DNA from: Ferruginibacter sp.
GTDB taxonomy: Bacteria; Bacteroidota; Bacteroidia; Chitinophagales; Chitinophagaceae
NCBI GenBank assembly: GCA_014379625.1
Contig: JACMLJ010000045.1
Coordinates: 148,554-212,553 of the forward strand
Direction of reading: 5' to 3'
DNA: 64,000 nucleotides
This document shows positions 16,820-24,397 of this stretch, piece after piece. The position numbers were made by a program, and so were the translations under genes. Below the pieces are notes generated by a model. That model ran no database searches and had not been told where the DNA came from. It saw only the letters and a list, made by a program, of their open reading frames with translations. Numbering within the stretch: position 1 is the stretch's first letter; every line of letters starts with the position of its first letter.

Positions 16820-18533
16820 TCAGCGGCGTTTTATCAGGGTTATTGATTTTATTTAAAGTTCCCGGTTCAGCGTCAATTTTTGCCGGCTTATTGTTGATCA
16901 TCCACATCACACCTGCTAATACCAGGCAAATAATTCCGGCTACAAAGGATGAAATACCACTTGCATTGCTAAGAGAAGGAATACTCATCCCCATAAAAAG
17001 AATACCGGTAACCAACAAGGCAACCGCATATAATTTATTCATTGACCGCTGAAAATCATAATTCACAACAGGCTTATCTTCTTCCAGTATGGGCGTCCTC
17101 AGTTTGGTGAAAAAATTACTAACCCTTGCCGCATAAGCCGCACTGGTATTTTTAACCAGCCCCGAAGCAAGAAAAATAATGATGCAAACCACGATCTCGA
17201 TCAGCGTACCTAACTCCCAGCTTATTTGCTTATTGAAATGTAAAACCAAACCGGTTATGATCCCAATAACCACCGTAGCCAATGCCCCCCAGGGCTGTGG
17301 TTTTTTTAATATGATGCCCAGTACCAGCGGGATAGTCATTGGAATTGCAAACAAACCGGTGAATAGTTTATTGGCTTCAAAAGCGCCGCCAAAACCACCA
17401 ACATACAATGAGCCAACAGTAATCATAGCCCCCAGGAATAAGGTCATCAACCGGCCCACCCATAGCAGTTCTTTCTCTTTTGCGTTCTTCTTGAATAAAC
17501 GCTGGTAAATATCCTTGGTAAGCACTCCTGCCGTAACATTATATTCGCCACTTAATACACTCATGGTTGCCGCAAACATTGCTGCTACCATCAAACCCAT
17601 AATCCCTTCGGGCAACAGTTGTAAGCTTACACTCACATAAGCCATTTCGGGGTTAGACAAATTGGGCAATATTGCTTTGGCCGCAATGGAAGGGAAAAGA
17701 AAAATGACCGGGAAAATAAAAAAAAGTGCGGCGCTTAACAGGCCTTGCTTTTTACCCGCTTTTTCATCCCGCACGCTATAAAAGCGCTGGATGAATGTCC
17801 AGTTACCGCTGTATTTTATTAAGATCATTACGTAATACACCATGATGTACAATGGCATTCCTTTAGACCCGTTGTTCCAGGTAAAATGATCGGGGATAGT
17901 CTTTACTAAATTTTGAAGCCCACCCGCCGCGGTAATCGTGAGTGGAACAAGGATCAGGGTAGCAACTATCAAAATTACAAACTGCACCACATCGGTAATT
18001 ACCACCGCCCACAACCCTCCTGCGATGGTATAAACCGCTACTATTAAACCACAAATAAGAATCGAATTTTGTAAACTCATCCCTGTTGCGGTATTTAAAA
18101 ATAAGCCCAGCGCATACAGGCGGATCATGTTATCCAGGATTTTAAACCCCACCCCCGACCAGGAAAATATCTGGCGAACTGCAGGACTAAACCTCGTTTC
18201 GAGGTACTCCATGGGTGTGCTGATGCCGGCTCTTCTCCAGCGTTTTGCAAATATCAACGCGCCCACCAATGCAGGTAAAACCGTACTCCAGATCAGCGTG
18301 ATCGCAATCATCCCGTTACTATATGCTATACCCGCATAGGCCACAAAAATAAAAGTGCTGAACTTGGTCATGAAATTGCTGATAGCTCCAGATACCCATG
18401 GTATTGAATTACCACCTTTAAAATAATCCCCTATATTTTTTACAAATTTTCCAAGAAACAATCCTATACCCGCCATTAAGACCATGTAAATAACAATGGC
18501 TGTATAATCAAGTGAATGTAACGACTCTTTCAT
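16800..18533 (-). CDS. Sodium:solute symporter (SSS family), probable hexuronate importer
   Basis: 577 residues with about 13 hydrophobic segments and SSS-family landmarks: GNSIPWVSGAISNFMTKFSTFIFVAYAG, TPMEYLETRFSPAVRQIFSW, an IAGGLWAVVITDVVQF sodium-site helix, and FAATMSVLSGEYNVTAGVLTKDIY. It should move a sugar acid or sugar into the cytoplasm with Na+. The substrate is inferred from the downstream uxaC, SDR, rraA-like and uxuA genes. It is the first recognised gene of that operon. A small membrane ORF and a candidate operator lie upstream. Confidence 0.92.
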   Translation of the reverse strand: MKESLHSLDYTAIVIYMVLMAGIGLFLGKFVKNIGDYFKGGNSIPWVSGAISNFMTKFSTFIFVAYAGIAYSNGMIAITLIWSTVLPALVGALIFAKRWRRAGISTPMEYLETRFSPAVRQIFSWSGVGFKILDNMIRLYALGLFLNTATGMSLQNSILICGLIVAVYTIAGGLWAVVITDVVQFVILIVATLILVPLTITAAGGLQNLVKTIPDHFTWNNGSKGMPLYIMVYYVMILIKYSGNWTFIQRFYSVRDEKAGKKQGLLSAALFFIFPVIFLFPSIAAKAILPNLSNPEMAYVSVSLQLLPEGIMGLMVAAMFAATMSVLSGEYNVTAGVLTKDIYQRLFKKNAKEKELLWVGRLMTLFLGAMITVGSLYVGGFGGAFEANKLFTGLFAIPMTIPLVLGIILKKPQPWGALATVVIGIITGLVLHFNKQISWELGTLIEIVVCIIIFLASGLVKNTSAAYAARVSNFFTKLRTPILEEDKPVVNYDFQRSMNKLYAVALLVTGILFMGMSIPSLSNASGISSFVAGIICLVLAGVMWMINNKPAKIDAEPGTLNKINNPDKTPLNETIHG

Positions 18534-18636
18534 TTTTTATATTTTATTTTCTACTGATACCTGTCCACGCGGTGAGTTAAATTTCTAAGGCTTTGTAATT
18601 GATCCCTCAACTGGTATGGTTTCCGGTGTATAACCG

Positions 18637-18831
18637 TTATACTCCTTTACCATTTAATCCCGGAGTTAGATCAATCCACCCTCGCTTTTCATTCCCGAGA
18701 TTTACCGGCAATACAAGTGATTCTACCATTGTTTTTTTTGAGAAAACTGTCAGTAAAATAAAGAAAAATAAAAAAGGAATAAAAAATAATACATAAAAAG
18801 AAAGCATGGTATCCGGCATGGTTGCAATCAT
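18637..18831 (-). CDS. Doubtful small single-span membrane protein
   Basis: 64 codons encode MIATMPDTMLSFYVLFFIPF and a continuing hydrophobic stretch, so one membrane helix, then a polar tail. The start lies 29 bp downstream, in minus-strand sense, of the operator-like motif at 18860-18883. The stop lies about 100 bp before the symporter start, so it could be the first gene of the operon. No family is recognised and AT-rich DNA yields such frames by chance. It may simply be leader sequence. Confidence 0.3.
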   Translation of the reverse strand: MIATMPDTMLSFYVLFFIPFLFFFILLTVFSKKTMVESLVLPVNLGNEKRGWIDLTPGLNGKGV

Positions 18832-18859
18832 TTAAAGGTGAAACAGGTGAAACAATTAG

Positions 18860-18883
18860 TTCAATATAATTGAATTTATATTT
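18860..18883 (-). promoter_or_regulatory. Candidate IclR operator upstream of hexuronate operon
   Basis: This 24-nt segment has TTCAAT and ATTGAA half-sites three bases apart and continues TTTATATTT. It matches the iclR leader (11449-11472) at 21 of 24 positions in the same plus orientation. The adjacent 18837-18854 carries GGTGAAACA twice. The shared motif in front of the regulator and the operon supports, but does not prove, regulation by the IclR protein. Confidence 0.45.
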
Positions 18884-19180
18884 TATAATAATTAAAGTTA
18901 TATAAAATATTCTATTTTTATTTTTTTTTATTAATCAGGCCTGTTGAAATGCAGTTTCCCTGCGAAATAAATCTTGCTTTTACCCATGCAGGTATGGCAG
19001 CTAAGCAACAGGATTATGGTAAATGAGTAATTATTTGCTTTTACCGTATAGCGCATGTAAAAAATCTTTATGGTTTTACTGTGGTGTTTTACAAGTTGTC
19101 GGCCGAATCACCCGGGTAAGCCGGTTCTTTATTTTATTTAAGTCCTGTAATACAATACAAGGGTAATAAACCTGTGCATA

Positions 19181-19210
19181 CAAAAAGAGACTGCATGGCT
19201 GCAATCTCTT
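19181..19210 (-). terminator. Rho-independent terminator of the protease gene
   Basis: On the minus strand the sequence folds as AGAGATTGCA, loop GCCA, TGCAGTCTCT, followed directly by a T run. The stem has one internal mismatch. It lies about 100 bp after the stop codon of the protease gene at 19312. Confidence 0.7.
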
Positions 19211-19311
19211 GTGTTGGTGACCTTGTTGGGAGTAATTGATATAAGTAAACATAGCATGGGCAAAGCTTTTAAAGGATTGGTGTTGGCTACTACCCGAATG
19301 GCGTGCTGTAC

Positions 19312-22300
19312 CTACTGCTTTCGTTGCACTCCATATATAATACCGGTTCCATTTTGATAAACCGTAAGATTAAACCCTGTGCTGACACGTATCTGTCCCC
19401 CGTCCTTCACCACGAGTGAACGGCATTTGGCATTGATATCAACCACCACCGGGTGTGCAAGCGTGACATTGCTAAGCGAATCGGGCATTTTGTTATTGCT
19501 CCAGATCGTCGGGTCGCTCCAGTTTCCGGCCCTGACATTAGCCAATTGGGTGGCCAGGTTGGTGCGAATAATATCACAACTGCTTCCCAGGCAGGGTGGC
19601 GCCCAAAATACAATTCCATTATCGGTGGCAATCAGTAATTTAAAACGCAGTGTATCGTACGCGATAGCATTAATATTGCTCGACGGAAGGCCATTGGTTT
19701 TGGTATATAAATGATAATATTTAGCGCTATCCAGCCTGTTCGTTTCCCCGATGCCATGATCAAAAAATACGAGTCCTGCCGTTGTACCAATGTAAACATC
19801 GCCATAAGGATCCCCGGTGATGGCGTTAGGATTGACCCCGCTGCCAGCAGGAAATAAAGATGCAAAATTAATATAATGCCAAACCTTATGTTCGTCATAA
19901 ACCAGCACGGCGCTATTGGCCAACCCAATCCACGCCCTTTTTTTAGCATCAAAGAAAATGGACCGGGCGACGAAACCGCTACCGGAGGGAATGATTGCAT
20001 CGGTATTGTGATCATACGATCGTATAAATGCATTGGTAACGGCATTGTAAGCCAATATCTTGTTACCGCCATAATTGGCCGGTGCAAATCCCCATACCTG
20101 TAATGAATCGCCCCCAACTGTTGTGATCCTGGCAACGCCGCTTCCAATATCCAAACTATCACTCACCGGTTGAAATTGTTTATAATTTGAATACAGTCCC
20201 TGGCCAAGCATGCCGCTGGTGTTATTACCTCCATTGAGATAGTTTTGAGTAGCCACCCAAACCTTTGGGTTGTTGCTTACGTCGTTGCGCCTGAAGGTAT
20301 CCACATAAATGCAAGTGGCATAGCGGGATGGTACCTGTGTTTGCGTACTCACGGTGTAAAAATTATTGACCGTTGTATAAGGATTTGTAAAATAGTTAAC
20401 CCCACCGGCAATATGAGCCAAACCGCCCTGTGTGCCTGATTGCGCTATCCAGATGCCGCCTGACTTATCTGCTTTTATACTCTCGATCCTTACATTGTCG
20501 ATCTCAACCCTTTTTCTCCACGCAGTATCATTGTACTGGTACAAACCCTGGAACTTTGTGCCTGCCCACACATTTCCTTTGGCGCCTACGCCGATGCTGA
20601 TGAAGTCATTGGTAGTGAATACAGGCGTATTGCTCATATCATAAGTATTGCTATCCACGCCCACAGCTATCCAGGCATTCTTAACAGAATTTACTTCTGC
20701 GGATGCTGCCCCAAAGAGCGTGGTGGCTGCATTAACAGAAACCGTTTTGCAGGTAGCGAAGCTTGAATTCGGGGGCAGGTTGAGTTCAGTGAGGTAGGCA
20801 ATTCGCTGTGTGGTATTAAAACCAAGACCGGCTACGGTGTAAGGCGTATTTTTTGTGTTAATACTACTTTCGCCCTGCGTAATCAGGAAGAACCATTTAT
20901 TTAATACGTTGCTGTTTGTATGAACCCCACAATCGTCATTATTAGGGGTGCCGGTACCAACGGGCACCCTGCAGGTTTGGAAGTCGGCAGGAGTCCAGTT
21001 GGTACTTTTGAATGTACTTGGATCCTGGTGACTGATCGGGTCTGACATATCCCTTAGACCGAATTGGTAATTGATGGTGATTTCCTCACCGATTTTCCAG
21101 ATAGATTTATTGGTGGCAATGGAAGAATTATTAATGATGCCATAGTTTTCTATGCAGGCGGCCCATATATCGCTGAAACCCTCATTGAGCGCCCCCGACT
21201 CCCAACGATATACCAGGGCAGCGGTGGTTTGGCAAATAGCATGGCCCAATTCATGGGCGCTAACATCCAGGCTTGACAAAACATTGAATTTCCTGGAATT
21301 GTCGCCCGGGGGTAAGGGCTTCCCATTTCTGCCATCCCCGTAGTACATAGCAGTTCCATCCCAATAGGCATTGTCCATCGCAACATTATAAGCGAGGTTG
21401 CCCTGTTCTACATATTCATTTACATGGATATAGCTTTGTAATGGCCCAAAGTTATCATCCCAGCCTCTGCGGCCATGAACGGTTATCCAGTAATCACTGA
21501 TGATCTGCATAGCGAAATGAACATCCAAGGCAGCGTCATCATCATTGGCATTGGCGTATTCCGCCGCGGTCCAGTTGTTGTCATTGTCGGAGAAATTGGT
21601 GATAATATTGCTGGCCAAGCCCTGGTATTGCCTGTTGTAGTTCTGTGTGGTTATTTCCTGGGCATTCCGGTTTTGGTGCAACCAGTAAGGTTTGCCGGGA
21701 ACAGTGCCCGAATTATCCGCTATTATTTGTTGGGATCCGTTGTAGTGTGTAGCGGCGGTTCCAGATACCCCTGAAAAATTGCTTGCACCTTTTTGCTCAT
21801 TTACGGATTGAGTCAGTAAAAAAGGTTTACCAGCAATGCCGGTTTCATTTTTTATTAGTTGTTGGGTTCCATTGTAGTTTGTGGCTGCATGGGAGCTTAC
21901 ACCTGCGTGTTTGATCACTGCGTCATTGAGTACAATCCTGCCGTCCTGTGCATCTACATAAATATAACTCCTGCCCAATGGCAGGCGTGTGCGGATGTCG
22001 AATTTGTAAGCCAGGCAAAGCTCTCCTTCACGAAGATAGGTTTGTAAAATCACGAGTTCGCCTTTTGGCAGCATCCAATTGGGGTCATTGCCTGTATAAC
22101 CATCCCACATAAACTCTTTTGCCCCGGTAAAATCCATTGCTTTTTGCAAGGCTGTCTGTTCACTTAACACGGCATTCGCATTAAAATTGTCGTCAATAGC
22201 ATAAAACTCCATTTGCATCATCGCTAATTTACCATTGCGGGCAGTGCTGCTGATTACTCCATGCTCTACTTTGATCCCCTTGTAATACTGGTGCAGTTTG

Positions 22301-22599
22301 CTTATGACCAGGTCACCGGTATTGCTGGTTTTGCCTTCAGGCTTTAGTACGTCCGTTGCTGGCCGCAGACCAAGTTGGCCGGTAAGCCATCCTGCAACCT
22401 GGTTCTCCATTAAAGCCGCACCTGGTGAAAAGAGGATGGCGGCCTGTGTAGCGTTAATCAGGTTGAATTGTGCCCCCTGTGCCTCCACATTATCCTTCAT
22501 ATCCACCCTGGATTTCATCTTTAACAGGGAGGGTTGCGCAAAAACGCAGGGAGTAACCAGCAAAAAGAGAGCGGATAGCAGGCTATGGAACTTTTTCAT
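19312..22599 (-). CDS. Secreted thermolysin-type (M4) metalloprotease with C-terminal propeller
   Basis: 1095 residues from MKKFHSLLSALFLLVTPCVFAQ at 22599; the frame extension to 22797 precedes the signal peptide and is rejected. A fungalysin/thermolysin propeptide (about 50-200) is followed by the catalytic domain. The zinc motif is HELGH at 449-453, with the glutamate ligand in GALNEGFSDIWA and CGVHTNSNVLNKWFFL near the end. The start of the catalytic domain carries a duplicated segment (ATNYNGTQQLI and ATHYNGSQQII). The C-terminal 400 residues have repeats of the sensor-propeller type (NVWAGTKFQGLYQYND, GGIWIAQSG, GDVYIGTTAGLVFF). They end in a short beta-rich domain without an obvious type IX sorting signal. 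It is an extracellular endopeptidase; the propeller may bind substrate. Confidence 0.9.
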   Translation of the reverse strand: MKKFHSLLSALFLLVTPCVFAQPSLLKMKSRVDMKDNVEAQGAQFNLINATQAAILFSPGAALMENQVAGWLTGQLGLRPATDVLKPEGKTSNTGDLVISKLHQYYKGIKVEHGVISSTARNGKLAMMQMEFYAIDDNFNANAVLSEQTALQKAMDFTGAKEFMWDGYTGNDPNWMLPKGELVILQTYLREGELCLAYKFDIRTRLPLGRSYIYVDAQDGRIVLNDAVIKHAGVSSHAATNYNGTQQLIKNETGIAGKPFLLTQSVNEQKGASNFSGVSGTAATHYNGSQQIIADNSGTVPGKPYWLHQNRNAQEITTQNYNRQYQGLASNIITNFSDNDNNWTAAEYANANDDDAALDVHFAMQIISDYWITVHGRRGWDDNFGPLQSYIHVNEYVEQGNLAYNVAMDNAYWDGTAMYYGDGRNGKPLPPGDNSRKFNVLSSLDVSAHELGHAICQTTAALVYRWESGALNEGFSDIWAACIENYGIINNSSIATNKSIWKIGEEITINYQFGLRDMSDPISHQDPSTFKSTNWTPADFQTCRVPVGTGTPNNDDCGVHTNSNVLNKWFFLITQGESSINTKNTPYTVAGLGFNTTQRIAYLTELNLPPNSSFATCKTVSVNAATTLFGAASAEVNSVKNAWIAVGVDSNTYDMSNTPVFTTNDFISIGVGAKGNVWAGTKFQGLYQYNDTAWRKRVEIDNVRIESIKADKSGGIWIAQSGTQGGLAHIAGGVNYFTNPYTTVNNFYTVSTQTQVPSRYATCIYVDTFRRNDVSNNPKVWVATQNYLNGGNNTSGMLGQGLYSNYKQFQPVSDSLDIGSGVARITTVGGDSLQVWGFAPANYGGNKILAYNAVTNAFIRSYDHNTDAIIPSGSGFVARSIFFDAKKRAWIGLANSAVLVYDEHKVWHYINFASLFPAGSGVNPNAITGDPYGDVYIGTTAGLVFFDHGIGETNRLDSAKYYHLYTKTNGLPSSNINAIAYDTLRFKLLIATDNGIVFWAPPCLGSSCDIIRTNLATQLANVRAGNWSDPTIWSNNKMPDSLSNVTLAHPVVVDINAKCRSLVVKDGGQIRVSTGFNLTVYQNGTGIIYGVQRKQ

Positions 22600-23032
22600 C
22601 AAAAAATATTTTAGTATCGGTTCACAATCAATTATTAGCAGGCACTCAAAATGAATATGCTTTTTCCCGGAAGTATGGATTGACGAAAAATATCCTATTG
22701 GTATATCGATATTGAATCGAAAATAGCTACAAAAAGGAAGAAAGTAAATACTCAATTTTAGGTAGCGGGCCAGGGCATAACATAAATAAGTGGTCAATCA
22801 GCTCCGGGGCCAATCCCGGTTTTACGGGTTGCCTCCAATAAAGCTTCCTGTTTTTCTACTTTTTTAATGGGCAATTTATTCCATCACCACTTAAATGATC
22901 GGAAAAAATTATCTGCTAAAGATTAAAATAAGGAACAAAAATGCAAAACGGGCATTAGCAGGTTTATATAGTACTAATTTATCCTTTACTATGTATAATT
23001 TATAATAAGGACCAGCCATTTTATTTCGTTGG

Positions 23033-23040
23033 TAATTTTG
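23033..23040 (+). promoter_or_regulatory. Candidate -7 promoter box of the GH27 operon
   Basis: TAATTTTG fits the Bacteroidota -7 consensus TAnnTTTG and lies 54 bp before the GH27 start. No clear -33 element was found at the expected spacing. Confidence 0.4.
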
Positions 23041-23046
23041 TACATA

Positions 23047-23082
23047 CTTTTAATACTTTTAATATTTTTAATATTTTTAATA
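23047..23082 (+). repeat. Four tandem 9-bp repeats in the GH27 leader
   Basis: The unit (C/T)TTTTAATA repeats four times without interruption, between the candidate promoter box and the ATG at 23094. A change in copy number would alter the leader length. Effects on expression are inference. Confidence 0.7.
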
Positions 23083-23093
23083 AAATCCTTTAC

Positions 23094-24299
23094 ATGAAAA
23101 AATGTTTTTTTATCCTCTGTATGTTTTGTTCACTGCTAACCTTTGCGCAGAAATTTGAAAACCTCGCACCCACACCTCCCATGGGCTGGAATAGCTGGAA
23201 TACTTTTCAAACAAATATCAGTGAAAAATTAGTAATGGAAACTGCGGATATGCTGGTATCATCGGGAATGAAGGCGGCAGGCTATACCTATCTCGTCCTG
23301 GATGATGGATGGATGGCTATGGAACGCAACCCAAAGACTGGCGACCTGATGGCTGATCCTAAAAAATTTCCGAATGGCATGAAAGCAGTTGCTGATTATG
23401 TGCACGCTAAAGGGTTGAAGTTTGGCCTGTACAATTGTGCCGGAACTAAAACCTGCGCCGGATATCCCGGTACCCGCGGTTATGAATACCAGGATGCAAG
23501 GTTGTACGCTTCTTTTGAAATAGATTATTTAAAATTCGACTGGTGCAGTGCGGATGGGCTCAATGCCAAAGAGTCCTATACTACCATGAGCAAGGCCCTT
23601 AAAGCCGCCGGGCGGCCTATTCTCTTCAGTCTTTGCGAATGGGGTAATAGCAAACCCTGGAAATGGGCCACCAATATTGGCCAGATGTGGCGTACAACCG
23701 GTGATATTTCCAGGCAGTTTGATGGCATTGAGGATAAGGGAACTTATCACAATACCGGCGTGATGAAAATTGTTGACCTGCAGGATACCCTCAGCCGCTT
23801 TGCAGGCCCCGGCCATTGGAATGACCCCGACATGCTTCAGGTAGGTAATGGCATGACGCTTAGCGAAGACCGTACCCATTTTTCTATATGGTGCATGATG
23901 GCCGCGCCCCTGATCGCCGGTAATGATATCAGAAAAATGTCAAAAGAAACCCATGCTCTTTTAATTGATAAAGATGTACTTGCCATAGACCAGGATACAC
24001 TCGGTGTACAGGGATTTAAATACAGTGATAAAGACAGCCTGCAAACCTGGTTCAAACCCCTGGGGAATGGTGCCTGGGCGGTTTGTTTTTTAAACCGTTC
24101 GGCAACGCCAAAGCAGGCACAGTTTAACTGGAAAGCAACAATGGTTACTGATGCCGTTACCAAAACTTCGCTCAATGCGCAAACGGTTACCTACAAGATA
24201 TTTGATGTTTGGACAAAAAAAAATGCGGGCACTACGGATAAAAATATAAATGCTTCCGTAGCGCCGCACGATGTATTGATGCTGCGGTTGAGCAGATGA
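23094..24299 (+). CDS. GH27 alpha-galactosidase, secreted
   Basis: 401 residues with signal peptide MKKCFFILCMFCSLLTFAQ. GH27 signatures are PTPPMGWNSWNTF, YLVLDDGWM, IDYLKFDWCSADG with nucleophile Asp149, and MWRTTGDIS with acid/base Asp204, then GHWNDPDMLQVGNG. A C-terminal beta-sandwich follows. It removes terminal alpha-galactose (less often beta-L-arabinopyranose) from oligosaccharides or galactomannan by a retaining mechanism. It starts a plus-strand cluster with a GH2 galactosidase and a six-hairpin glycosidase, suggesting action on galactose-bearing plant side chains. Confidence 0.95.
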   Translation: MKKCFFILCMFCSLLTFAQKFENLAPTPPMGWNSWNTFQTNISEKLVMETADMLVSSGMKAAGYTYLVLDDGWMAMERNPKTGDLMADPKKFPNGMKAVADYVHAKGLKFGLYNCAGTKTCAGYPGTRGYEYQDARLYASFEIDYLKFDWCSADGLNAKESYTTMSKALKAAGRPILFSLCEWGNSKPWKWATNIGQMWRTTGDISRQFDGIEDKGTYHNTGVMKIVDLQDTLSRFAGPGHWNDPDMLQVGNGMTLSEDRTHFSIWCMMAAPLIAGNDIRKMSKETHALLIDKDVLAIDQDTLGVQGFKYSDKDSLQTWFKPLGNGAWAVCFLNRSATPKQAQFNWKATMVTDAVTKTSLNAQTVTYKIFDVWTKKNAGTTDKNINASVAPHDVLMLRLSR

Positions 24300-24397
24300 T
24301 GTTTGAAAAGGAATGTTCAGGCGCTATGCCAAAAAAATCTGCAATATGAATTATGGCCGGATACCGAACCCTTGCCCGCTTAAACCAAATACAAAAA

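Larger units (their letters stand above)
18534..19311. other. Intergenic region upstream of the hexuronate operon
   Basis: This 778-bp region holds a doubtful small ORF (18637-18831), a tandem GGTGAAACA repeat (18837-18854), the operator-like motif at 18860-18883 and a terminator hairpin at 19181-19210. Nothing else is supported. Confidence 0.5.
22600..23093. other. Divergent intergenic region
   Basis: This 494-bp region separates the protease and GH27 genes, which diverge. It holds a candidate promoter and a 9-bp tandem repeat near the GH27 start, listed separately. I see no gene. Confidence 0.5.

Noticed and set aside
22600..22797. N-terminal extension of the protease
   Set aside because: The extra 66 residues precede a good signal peptide at 22599 and look like translated intergenic DNA.
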